Shown: one piece after another, positions 16,127-22,591 of the stretch
How positions within the stretch are numbered: the first letter of the stretch is position 1
Layout: the number at the start of each line of letters is the position of its first letter
Assembly (NCBI GenBank): GCA_015655445.1
Contig: JAATFA010000040.1
Coordinates: 1-33,993, forward strand
Length of the DNA: 33,993 nt
Direction of reading: 5' to 3'
Source of the DNA: Actinomycetales bacterium
GTDB lineage: Bacteria; Actinomycetota; Actinomycetes; Actinomycetales; Microbacteriaceae
Program-made: the position numbers and the translations under genes
The notes under the pieces: generated by a model
Seen by the model: only the letters and a program-made list of their open reading frames with translations
Databases searched by the model: none
Told to the model about the DNA's origin: nothing

Positions 16127-17200
16127 TCAATCGATCGCCACGTAGTCGGCGCCGCTGTAGTGCCCTGACCGCATCCGCTGCCGCTGCAGCACGACGTCGC
16201 TCAGGAGGCTCGACGCCCCGAAGCGGAACAGCTCGGGGTCGAGCCACTCCTCGCCCACCGTCTCGGCGACCGCCACGAGGTATCGGATCGCCTCCTTCGC
16301 CGACCGGATCCCGCCCGCGGGCTTCACCCCGATCCGCTCGCCCGTGAGTCGGCGCCAGTCCCGCACGACCTCCAGCATGAGCAGCGTCACGGGCAGCGTC
16401 GCCGCGGGCGACACCTTGCCCGTCGAGGTCTTGATGAAGTCGGCTCCAGCGAGGATCGCGAGCCACGACGCGCGCCGCACGTTGTCGTACGTGGCGAGCT
16501 CCCCCGTCTCCAGGATCACCTTGAGGTGCGCACGTCCGCCGTCCCGCCGCCGGCACGCCTCCGCGACCGCCACGATCTCGTCGAACACCTCGCCGAACCG
16601 GCCGGAGAGGAATGCGCCGCGATCGATGACCATGTCGATCTCGTCCGCTCCCGCCGCGACCGCGTCCCGCACGTCCGCGAGCTTGACGCCCATGCTCGCC
16701 CGGCCGCTCGGGAAGGCGGTCGCGACCGCGGCGATCCGCACGCCCGCGCGCCGCGCGCCGTCGCCCGGCGCGCCCTCGCCTCGCGCACCGTCGCCCTCGC
16801 CCCTCGTGCCGTCGCCCCGCGCGCCGGCCGCCTTCAACGCGTCGACCGCGTACGGGACCATGTCGCCGTAGACGCACACGGCGGCGACGGGCGGCGTCGA
16901 CGGGTCCGACGGATCCGGCCGCACCGCCCGCGCGGCGAGCGAGCGCACACGGCCCGGCGTGTCCGCGCCCTCGAGCGTCGTCAGATCCGTCAAGCCGATG
17001 ATCGCGTCGAGTGCCGCGCGCTTCGACGCCTCCTTCACCGAGCGCGTGCTCAGCGCCGCGGCACGCTGCTCGAGGCCCACGCCGTCCACGCCCGGGAGCC
17101 CCTCGAGCTGAAGACGCAGCGCCGCCTCCGTCACATCGCCGCCGAGGAGCCGCACCGCCCGCTCGGCGGGGGCGAGCGCGATCTGTGTCGAGTCGGTCAC
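16127..17200 (-). CDS. deoC: Deoxyribose-phosphate aldolase
   Basis: DeoC cleaves 2-deoxyribose-5-phosphate to acetaldehyde and glyceraldehyde-3-phosphate in deoxynucleoside catabolism. The 357-residue protein has the Schiff-base lysine K257 in FIKTSTGK, D189 in EIDMVID, K227 in LKVILETG, and K293 in GVKPAGGIR. It is longer than usual because of an N-terminal extension and a Gly/Arg/Asp/Glu-rich insert at about 126-152, which lies between DALKAAG and VRIAAVATAFPSG. It heads an operon with the two ALDH genes. The start GTG 17200 has TAGACT six bases upstream, so it is probably leaderless. No DeoR-type regulator is adjacent. Confidence 0.92.
   Translation of the reverse strand: MTDSTQIALAPAERAVRLLGGDVTEAALRLQLEGLPGVDGVGLEQRAAALSTRSVKEASKRAALDAIIGLTDLTTLEGADTPGRVRSLAARAVRPDPSDPSTPPVAAVCVYGDMVPYAVDALKAAGARGDGTRGEGDGARGEGAPGDGARRAGVRIAAVATAFPSGRASMGVKLADVRDAVAAGADEIDMVIDRGAFLSGRFGEVFDEIVAVAEACRRRDGGRAHLKVILETGELATYDNVRRASWLAILAGADFIKTSTGKVSPAATLPVTLLMLEVVRDWRRLTGERIGVKPAGGIRSAKEAIRYLVAVAETVGEEWLDPELFRFGASSLLSDVVLQRQRMRSGHYSGADYVAID
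16745..16825 (-). repeat. Degenerate repeat insert within deoC
   Basis: The segment encodes alternating short units such as GARGDG, TRGEGD and GARGEG. On the plus strand it shows repeated GCGCCGTCGCCC-like blocks. It keeps the reading frame and probably forms a surface loop. Confidence 0.6.
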
Positions 17201-17206
17201 GCGAGG

Positions 17207-17212
17207 AGTCTA
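17207..17212 (-). promoter_or_regulatory. Candidate leaderless -10 box of the deoC operon (TAGACT)
   Basis: TAGACT on the minus strand ends six bases before the GTG start of deoC. Confidence 0.6.
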
Positions 17213-17460
17213 CGTCCGGCGCACCCGGTCCGGGACGGGCGCGAAGCGGCCGCCGAGCCCGCGTGCGGCACGCCCCCCGTGCGGCAGGACTGCTCACGCG
17301 AGAGGAAGGCGGTCGAGATCGAGGAGGTCTCTCAGCAGTGCAGAACGCCGTCCGATGTCGGCCGCCCCGAGCGGTCCCCGCCACGGCTCTCCCCGACGTG
17401 CTCGACGACGCCGATGTCACGTCTCCGTCGGTGAGTGGTAATCCGGCGGCGTCCGAGGGA
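17213..17460. other. Intergenic stretch without a recognisable gene
   Basis: These 248 bases separate deoC from the HxlR gene. No convincing gene is present on either strand. At 17292-17302 lies GCTCACGCGAG, an 11-bp sequence repeated at 18895-18905 on the far side of the HxlR/aldo-keto reductase pair. The part from 17303 onward may be a remnant carried with that pair. Confidence 0.4.
17292..17302 (+). repeat. 11-bp direct repeat, left copy (GCTCACGCGAG)
   Basis: This is identical to 18895-18905, where the sequence is the 3' end of the Dabb gene. The pair flanks the putative acquired HxlR/aldo-keto reductase island. Confidence 0.5.
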
Positions 17461-17889
17461 TCAGCGGTGCCTGTCGTGATGATCCCGATGGATCTGCACG
17501 GCGTCCATGTGGTCTTGCGCCCAGGCCCTGAGCTGGCGGGTGGTCTGGTGCAGCGAGAGACCGAGGTCGGTGAGCGCGTAGTCGACGGTGACGGGGACGG
17601 TCGCGGTGACGGTGCGGGTGATCAGCCCGTCGCGTTCCAAGGAGCGGAGGGTCTGGGTGAGCATCTTCTGACTGACGCCCGCGATGACGCGGGAGAGCTC
17701 CGAGTACCGCATCGACACCGGCTCTCCCCCACCGCCCGGGCCGTCTCCCCCGAGGGCGCAGAGAACGAGCACGACCCATTTGTCGGCGAGTCGGTCCAGG
17801 AGCTGACGGCTTGGGCACACCGCAAGGAAGGCGTTGTAGGCGTTCTTCGCGTCGTCTCGTTTGTCGGCTGCGGTCGGGGTCACCACCAC
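17461..17889 (-). CDS. HxlR-family transcriptional regulator
   Basis: This 142-residue winged-helix regulator has the family pattern: a conserved N-terminal cysteine (C25 in AVCPSRQLLDRLADKW), the recognition helix SQKMLTQTLRSLERDGLI, and the wing VDYALTDLG. In studied HxlR proteins (YodB, HypR) the N-terminal cysteine senses quinones, aldehydes or disulfide stress. It is divergent from the aldo/keto reductase gene and most likely controls it. GTG 17889 is chosen because AAAGG stands eight bases before it. An ATG at 17912 is in another frame. Codon use is less GC-biased than the neighbours, as for its partner, which points to joint acquisition. Confidence 0.87.
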   Translation of the reverse strand: MVVTPTAADKRDDAKNAYNAFLAVCPSRQLLDRLADKWVVLVLCALGGDGPGGGGEPVSMRYSELSRVIAGVSQKMLTQTLRSLERDGLITRTVTATVPVTVDYALTDLGLSLHQTTRQLRAWAQDHMDAVQIHRDHHDRHR

Positions 17890-17925
17890 GGTTACCTTTC
17901 ATGGAAGGGAGGTACCGCACCTTGG

Positions 17926-17935
17926 AGTACGTACT
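17926..17935. promoter_or_regulatory. Candidate HxlR operator (AGTACGTACT palindrome)
   Basis: The perfect 10-bp palindrome AGTACGTACT lies in the 129-bp divergent region between the HxlR regulator and the aldo/keto reductase. A second short palindrome, GGTACC, lies about 11 bases to the left. It overlaps the proposed -35 element of the reductase promoter, a position suited to repression. Confidence 0.45.
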
Positions 17936-17963
17936 TCCTGGAAGAGAGTTGCTCTCCAATAAT
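17935..17963 (+). promoter_or_regulatory. Candidate promoter of the aldo/keto reductase gene
   Basis: TTCCTG (17935-17940) and AATAAT (17958-17963) are separated by 17 bases. A GAGAG...CTCTC inverted repeat lies between them. The match is partial, so this is tentative. Confidence 0.35.
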
Positions 17964-18018
17964 GGTGCGTAGAGGGGTGACTAGCCACCCCCGATCTGAA
18001 TGCGAAAGGCACGACACG

Positions 18019-18915
18019 ATGACCACACCCTCGACCGCGCTTCCCGGCGGCACATGGAAACTCGGCGACCGGACCGTCACCCGCTTCGGCTACGGGGCGA
18101 TGCAGCTCGCCGGCCCCGGGGTCATGGGGCCTCCTGCCGACCGTGACGGCGCGATCTCGGTATTGCGTGACGTTGTCGCGCAGGGCATCACGCACATCGA
18201 CACCAGCTACGCATACGGCCCACGGGTCACCAATGAGTTGATTCGGGAGGCGTTGCATCCGTACCCGCAGTCGCTGCTGATCGCGACCAAGGTCGGCGCG
18301 AACCGCGACGCCGAAGGTGGCTGGCCGACCGCGCGCACCCCCGACGATCTGCGCCAGCAGGTCAGGCAGAACCTCGAATCTCTGGGAGTGGAGCGCCTCG
18401 ATCTGGTGAACATGCGGATGGGAGACGCCAACGGTCCGCAACCCGGCTCGATCACCGAGCCGATGGAGACCCTCCTCGAACTCCAGCGCGAAGGATTGAT
18501 CGCTCAGCTCGGGGTCAGCAACGTCACCGCCGAGCAGGTCGCCGAAGCCCGCAGGGTCGCCCCGATCGTGTGCGTGCAGAACATGTACAACCTCGCCAAC
18601 CGTGGGGACGACCCGCTGATCGACCAGCTTGCCGCCGACGCCATCGCCTACGTGCCGTTCTTCCCTCTGGGCGGGTTCACGCCACTCCAAGCCGATGCCC
18701 TCTCGAGCGTGGCAACGCGCCTCGAGGCGACCCCGATGGCGGTCGCCCTCGCCTGGCTGCTGCAGCGCTCGGAGAACATCCTCCTGATCCCGGGCACCTC
18801 CAAGGTCGCACACCTGCGGGAGAACATCGCCCACGCCGCCCTCTCCCTCACCGAACGAGACCTCGCGGAACTCGACAGCATCACACGACGTCCCGCTCAC
18901 GCGAGGGGCACGTAG
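18019..18915 (+). CDS. Aldo/keto reductase
   Basis: This 298-residue NADPH-dependent TIM-barrel oxidoreductase reduces aldehydes or ketones; the substrate is unknown. D61 and Y66 (HIDTSYAYG) and K91 (IATKVG) of the catalytic tetrad are present. The usual histidine position reads DLVNMRMG, so it is substituted. The C-terminal cofactor loop IPGTSKVAHLRENI is clear. AAAGG precedes ATG 18019 by nine bases. Codon use includes TTG and other forms rare in neighbouring genes, which suggests horizontal acquisition with the divergent HxlR gene. The last seven residues (PAHARGT) are encoded by the antisense of the Dabb gene's 3' end, so the original stop was probably lost at the insertion junction. Confidence 0.9.
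   Translation: MTTPSTALPGGTWKLGDRTVTRFGYGAMQLAGPGVMGPPADRDGAISVLRDVVAQGITHIDTSYAYGPRVTNELIREALHPYPQSLLIATKVGANRDAEGGWPTARTPDDLRQQVRQNLESLGVERLDLVNMRMGDANGPQPGSITEPMETLLELQREGLIAQLGVSNVTAEQVAEARRVAPIVCVQNMYNLANRGDDPLIDQLAADAIAYVPFFPLGGFTPLQADALSSVATRLEATPMAVALAWLLQRSENILLIPGTSKVAHLRENIAHAALSLTERDLAELDSITRRPAHARGT
18895..18905 (+). repeat. 11-bp direct repeat, right copy (GCTCACGCGAG)
   Basis: This matches 17292-17302 exactly. It covers the end of the aldo/keto reductase frame and the stop codon of the Dabb gene on the other strand. Confidence 0.5.
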
Positions 18916-19190
18916 TCGAGCTCGAGGAAGTCCTCGACCTCCGTCGCCCACCGCCGCTCCACGAACGCGCGATGCGTCGGGTGGCCGTCGTACGCGGCAT
19001 AGGCGACCTCGTCGGCGAACTCCATCGAGAGCGCGAACCGGAATCTGTTCTTCGTGCCCACCTGGCGGAGCCGCTCGAACCTCTCGACCCCGGGGATGCC
19101 CGCGAGCTCGAACGCGGCGTCGAGGAAGGCGCGCTCCGCCTCCGAGCCCTCTGGATGACGCAAGCGGAACGCGACGGTGTGACGGATCAT
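18897..19190 (-). CDS. Dabb family (stress-responsive A/B barrel) protein
   Basis: This 97-residue ferredoxin-like dimeric alpha/beta barrel protein starts with the family pattern MIRHTVAFRLR. It continues with a helix, then FALSMEFADEVAYAAYDGHPTHRAFVE and ends ELDYVPLA. Dabb proteins range from olivetolic acid cyclases to stress proteins of unknown role, and no active-site assignment is safe here. ATG 19190 has TACAGT six bases upstream, so the transcript is probably leaderless. An upstream in-frame extension to 19289 lacks family similarity. Its 3' end overlaps the convergent aldo/keto reductase by 19 bases. Confidence 0.85.
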   Translation of the reverse strand: MIRHTVAFRLRHPEGSEAERAFLDAAFELAGIPGVERFERLRQVGTKNRFRFALSMEFADEVAYAAYDGHPTHRAFVERRWATEVEDFLELDYVPLA

Positions 19191-19196
19191 GCGCCC

Positions 19197-19202
19197 ACTG
19201 TA
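19197..19202 (-). promoter_or_regulatory. Candidate leaderless -10 box (TACAGT)
   Basis: TACAGT on the minus strand ends six bases before the ATG of the Dabb gene. Confidence 0.55.
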
Positions 19203-19240
19203 CGGGCGCGCGGCCATGCGCCGAGGCCGCACGGGGGCGG

Positions 19241-20839
19241 TCAGTCGCTCGGTCGAAGCCTGTCGAGAGGCGTGGGATCCGGCGGCCACGGATCGAACGG
19301 CAGCGGATCAGGCGGCACGGGATCAAGCAGCACCGGATCAAGCGGCACGGGCTCGGGCGGCGCGGGGTCCGATGGCATGGGGTCGCCGGTCACCGGATCG
19401 GCCGGCCGATCGCCGCCCCGGCGATCGCCGGGAACGGGCGGGCTCGCCCCGCGCATCCGCACGGAAGGATCGGTGATCGCGACGTGCGCGGTCGGGCTCG
19501 TCCACACGAGCGTTCCGGCACGATCCGCATGCATGACCGACCACGCGGCATGGTGCTTGAGCGTGTGGTGACCCCGGCACAGGTGTGCGAGGTTGTCGTG
19601 GCCCGTCGTGCCCGCATATGCCCAGTCCCGCGTGTGGTCGAGATCGCACGCGGACGCGGCGCGGCCGCAGCCGGGGAACCGGCACGTCCCGTCCCGCAGC
19701 CGGAGCCAGCGGCGCAGCCCGGCCGGGATCCGGTACGCGTCCCGCCCGACAGAGAGCACGACCCCCGTCTCGGGGTGCGTGAGCAGGCGCGTGAGCGAGG
19801 GCGCGTCGGCCGCCAGGCGTGCCGCGGTTCCGATGTCGATCGGACCGTATCCGTCGAGCTCGGCCGGCTCCTCGCCGCGGCCGAGCAGGGTGAGCACGGG
19901 CACGACCACGTGCACGCTCGGAACGATGCCCTCCCCGACACGCCCCGCCACGCCCGTCAGCAGCAGGTCAGCGAGCACGTCGGCGCGCGCCCGGCGCACG
20001 TGCTCGGCACCCGTCGGGGCGCACGCGACTCCTGTCGCGCCGGCAGCGCGCACGCCGGGCGCGCCTCCCCCGGGCTCGGACGGGCCGTCGACGCGAGCGC
20101 GGGCCGCGGCAGTCAGGCGCGCGTCGATTGCGAGCGCCTGCTCGGCCGGCAGCACGGCCGTGAGCTCGGCCATGCCGTCCCGCATGGGCGCGACCCACAC
20201 GCCCCTCCGCGCGACGGCCCTGCGCCGACGCTCGTCGGCAGACTCTGCGAGGAGCCGCTCGCGCGCGCGTCGCAACCACGCCGCGAACCGCGGAGGCGTC
20301 AACGCCTCGGCCCTGGGCAGCGCGCGACGCTCGAGCGCCGAGGCGACCGCCGGATCGAGATCGGCCGTGTGCTCCACGAGCACGGACACGTGCCGCTCCC
20401 CGATCCGCCCCTCCTGCACCGCAGCGAGCGTCGCCGGGAGCATCTCGTGCAGCACCCGGCTCACGCCCAGCAGGGACTCGGCCGCGCGCTCCGACATCCG
20501 GAGCGCGACCGCGACCTCGGCGCGCAGCGATCGCAGGGCCAGCTCCCGCTCGCGGGAGCGCGCACTCGCGTCGGTGCCCGCCGTGTCGATGCCCGCCACC
20601 CCGGCGCCCGCCACCCCGGCGCCCGCCACCCCGATGCCCGCGACCCCGGCACCCGCGGTGTCGGGGTCGGCCGTGTCGGTGGCCGCCCGGCCGCCCGCCG
20701 CGCTCGCGCGCCGCAGCTGCTCGACCGCGACGAGCTGGGCCGCGTACGCGCGCGCACGCGCGACGCCCGTCTCCGCGAGCCGCTCCACGAGCGCGGCGCG
20801 CGAGGCGGCGTCGCGAGCGGGATGGCGCATCTCCTCCAT
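19241..20839 (-). CDS. DUF222 and HNH endonuclease domain protein (13E12-like)
   Basis: This 532-residue protein belongs to the DUF222/HNH family (REP13E12-like), which is multicopy in many actinobacteria and of unclear role. DUF222 covers about residues 70-330. The HNH nuclease lies at about 388-430, with CRFPGCG, the metal-ligand pair in DLDH, N...LCRGHH and KHH. Two repeat regions are unusual. Five-residue AGVAG-type units lie near residues 62-85. The last 50 residues are a proline/aspartate tail with DPVPLDP-like units. ATG 20839 is chosen because TTGAGT, a weak -10 form, lies six bases upstream. A second ATG nine bases downstream is possible. Confidence 0.85.
   Translation of the reverse strand: MEEMRHPARDAASRAALVERLAETGVARARAYAAQLVAVEQLRRASAAGGRAATDTADPDTAGAGVAGIGVAGAGVAGAGVAGIDTAGTDASARSRERELALRSLRAEVAVALRMSERAAESLLGVSRVLHEMLPATLAAVQEGRIGERHVSVLVEHTADLDPAVASALERRALPRAEALTPPRFAAWLRRARERLLAESADERRRRAVARRGVWVAPMRDGMAELTAVLPAEQALAIDARLTAAARARVDGPSEPGGGAPGVRAAGATGVACAPTGAEHVRRARADVLADLLLTGVAGRVGEGIVPSVHVVVPVLTLLGRGEEPAELDGYGPIDIGTAARLAADAPSLTRLLTHPETGVVLSVGRDAYRIPAGLRRWLRLRDGTCRFPGCGRAASACDLDHTRDWAYAGTTGHDNLAHLCRGHHTLKHHAAWSVMHADRAGTLVWTSPTAHVAITDPSVRMRGASPPVPGDRRGGDRPADPVTGDPMPSDPAPPEPVPLDPVLLDPVPPDPLPFDPWPPDPTPLDRLRPSD
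19265..19400 (-). repeat. 15-bp degenerate repeats at the DUF222/HNH 3' end
   Basis: Units close to GGATCAAGCGGCACG recur at about 15-bp spacing on the plus strand. In the minus-strand gene they encode a DPxPxDPxP tail. The DNA is coding on the minus strand only. Confidence 0.7.
20591..20650 (-). repeat. Four 15-bp tandem repeats in DUF222/HNH
   Basis: Four consecutive 15-bp units are present (GCCCGCCACCCCGGC at 20591 and 20606, near copies at 20621 and 20636), followed by a partial fifth. They encode AGVAG-type units in the N-terminal linker, and copy number could vary without a frameshift. Confidence 0.8.
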
Positions 20840-20992
20840 GCGTCCACTCAAGCAGTCACCACCGACATTCCCACGGTGAGGGAGCGTGCGCGGTTCCACC
20901 CGCCGGAACGGGTCGGAGGAGGTGCCACGGGGCGCGCGGAACGGCAGGCCGCAAGCGGCGCGCGCGTGAGCGCCCGCGAACAGCGCAGCGCG

Positions 20993-21490
20993 TCAGCGTC
21001 CGGGAACCGCGCGCCCGACACCGCCGGCGGGCGAGCCGCCGTAGTCCGCCTCCCACTCCGACCAGACGACGGGATGACCGTGCAGCAGGTCGGCGAGCGC
21101 CTCGAGGTGCGCGGCCCAGTGTGCGCGCGCATGGACGGGACGCTCCGCGTCCCCGTCGAGGGCGACCTCGATCGTGAGCCGCGTGGACCGCCCTCGCGGA
21201 CCCCCCGCGATCGCCGCCGTGCCGCCGGGGAGCGACTCGAGGCGGAAGGCGATCGACTGCCGCCCGTCGCCCATCACGAGCTCCTCGGGCGGCCTCAGCG
21301 CCTCGACCTCGCCGCGGAAGTCGGCTCCGTGATGCCGCTCGCGCCAGCGCATGCGCACCTCGCCGCCGGCGACGGGATCGACGTGGGCGTCCGCGAGCCA
21401 GCCCTCGAGCAGCACGTCGTCCGCGAGCGCGTCCCACACGACGACGGGGTCGAAGTCGTAGTCGCGCTGGAGCACAAGGGACGGGGACAT
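20993..21490 (-). CDS. SRPBCC (AHSA1-like) domain protein
   Basis: This 165-residue START-like fold protein of the AHSA1 group has typical landmarks. LQRDYDFDPVVVWDALAD forms the first strand and helix with the VW motif. LEGWLAD follows, and HLEALADLLHG forms the long C-terminal helix lining the ligand cavity. Members bind hydrophobic ligands or act as Hsp90-activator homologues; here the ligand is unknown. ATG 21490 has TACCCT six bases upstream and is probably leaderless. It diverges from the ROK kinase leader ORF with 66 bases between the start codons. The last 15 residues are Gly/Pro-rich and likely disordered. Confidence 0.83.
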   Translation of the reverse strand: MSPSLVLQRDYDFDPVVVWDALADDVLLEGWLADAHVDPVAGGEVRMRWRERHHGADFRGEVEALRPPEELVMGDGRQSIAFRLESLPGGTAAIAGGPRGRSTRLTIEVALDGDAERPVHARAHWAAHLEALADLLHGHPVVWSEWEADYGGSPAGGVGRAVPGR

Positions 21491-21496
21491 GCGACC

Positions 21497-21502
21497 AGGG
21501 TA
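21497..21502 (-). promoter_or_regulatory. Candidate leaderless -10 box (TACCCT)
   Basis: TACCCT on the minus strand ends six bases before the ATG of the SRPBCC gene. Confidence 0.55.
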
Positions 21503-21544
21503 TGCGCCGCGTCCGTCATCCGCGGGGCGATACGCCGGCGCCGC

Positions 21545-21550
21545 TACGCT
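21545..21550 (+). promoter_or_regulatory. Candidate -10 box of the leader ORF and ROK kinase (TACGCT)
   Basis: TACGCT ends six bases before ATG 21557. A transcript starting there would begin with the leader ORF. Confidence 0.55.
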
Positions 21551-21556
21551 GGAGGC

Positions 21557-21628
21557 ATGCCGCCGGCGCCCCTCCCCCGTCCGCGCGCCCTGGCCCGCGC
21601 GTCCGACGCGAGCGCGGTCGCCTCGTGA
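21557..21628 (+). CDS. 23-residue leader ORF coupled to the ROK kinase
   Basis: The ORF begins at an ATG six bases after a TACGCT -10 box and ends in a TGA that overlaps the GTG start of the ROK kinase as GTGA. The peptide is Pro/Ala/Arg-rich (MPPAPLPRPRALAR...) with no domain. The kinase GTG has no Shine-Dalgarno sequence, so translation of this leader from a leaderless mRNA may deliver ribosomes to the kinase start. No run of identical codons suggesting amino-acid attenuation is seen. Expression is inferred from position only. Confidence 0.45.
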   Translation: MPPAPLPRPRALARASDASAVAS

Positions 21629-22557
21629 GCGTCGTTCTCGCCGTCGACCTCGGCGGCACGAAGGTGGAGGCCGCGCTCGTGACCGATCGCGGAGCGCTCG
21701 TGCCGGGGTCCCGCCACCGCCGCCCGACGGGCGCCGGATCGACGAGCGACGAGCTGTGGACGTCCGTCGAGTCGGCCGTGCGCGCGACCCTCGCGACGCT
21801 CGGCGCCGAGCCGCTGCAGGGCGTCGGGATCGGATCGGCGGGCCCCATCGACGAGGACGCCGGCCTCGTCTCGCCGCTCAACCTCCCCGCGTGGCGCGGC
21901 TACGCGCTGCGCGACCGCATCGCGGAGCTCGTCCCCGGCGTGCCCGTGACCCTGCGCATGGACGGCGTCGCGATCACCCTCGCCGAGCACTGGGTGGGCG
22001 CGGCGCGGGGGTGCGACAACCTCATGGGCATGGTCGTCTCGACGGGCGTGGGCGGCGGCCTCATCCTCCAGGGCAAGACCGTCTCCGGGCCCACGGGCAA
22101 CGCCGGCCACATCGGGCACGTCGAGATCGCCGGGTTCGACGACCCGTGCTTCTGCGGCGGGTCGGGCTGCCTCGAGGCGGTTGCCTCCGGCCCGAAGACG
22201 GTCGCGTGGGCGCGCGCCCAGGGATGGACGGGAGCGACCGGCGAGGAGCTCGCGGCCGCGCACGCCGCGGGGGATCCGGTCGCGATCGCCGCCGTGCGCC
22301 GCGCGGGCCGAGCGATCGGGCGCGGCATCGCCTCGGCGACGGCGCTCGTCGACCTCGACCTCGTGGCGATCGGCGGCGGGTTCTCGCACGTCTCGCCCGT
22401 GCTCTTCGACCACGTGCGGGAGGCCATCGCCGAGCACTGGCAGTTCGCGTTCGTCACGAAGGTGCGCGTCGTGCCCTCCGGGCTCTCGGGCGCGGGCCCG
22501 CTCATCGGCGCGGGCGCGCTCGTCCACCGCGCCGCGATGCTGCCCGAGAGCTCCTAG
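21625..22557 (+). CDS. ROK-family sugar kinase (glucokinase-like)
   Basis: This 310-residue ROK protein has the phosphate loop AVDLGGTKVEAAL (6-18), the conserved STGVGGGLIL, and GNAGHIGH. The zinc site is C175-x-C177 and C182 in CFCGGSGCLE. There is no N-terminal DNA-binding domain, so it is a kinase rather than a ROK repressor. The usual NDxN active-site segment reads RMDGVAITLAE: catalytic D113 is kept, but the asparagines are lost. The substrate, probably a hexose or amino sugar, is uncertain. GTG 21625 is chosen because the P-loop strand begins directly after it and it couples to the leader ORF. The gene converges with ribF. Confidence 0.85.
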   Translation: MSVVLAVDLGGTKVEAALVTDRGALVPGSRHRRPTGAGSTSDELWTSVESAVRATLATLGAEPLQGVGIGSAGPIDEDAGLVSPLNLPAWRGYALRDRIAELVPGVPVTLRMDGVAITLAEHWVGAARGCDNLMGMVVSTGVGGGLILQGKTVSGPTGNAGHIGHVEIAGFDDPCFCGGSGCLEAVASGPKTVAWARAQGWTGATGEELAAAHAAGDPVAIAAVRRAGRAIGRGIASATALVDLDLVAIGGGFSHVSPVLFDHVREAIAEHWQFAFVTKVRVVPSGLSGAGPLIGAGALVHRAAMLPESS

Positions 22558-22577
22558 CCCGGCATCCCGTCCCGCGC

Positions 22578-22590
22578 CGCGGTTGCCGCG
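22578..22590. terminator. Short hairpin between convergent ROK kinase and ribF
   Basis: CGCGG, loop TTG, CCGCG forms a 5-bp stem in the 34-bp gap between convergent stop codons. It has no U-tract. Confidence 0.4.
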
Positions 22591-22591
22591 C

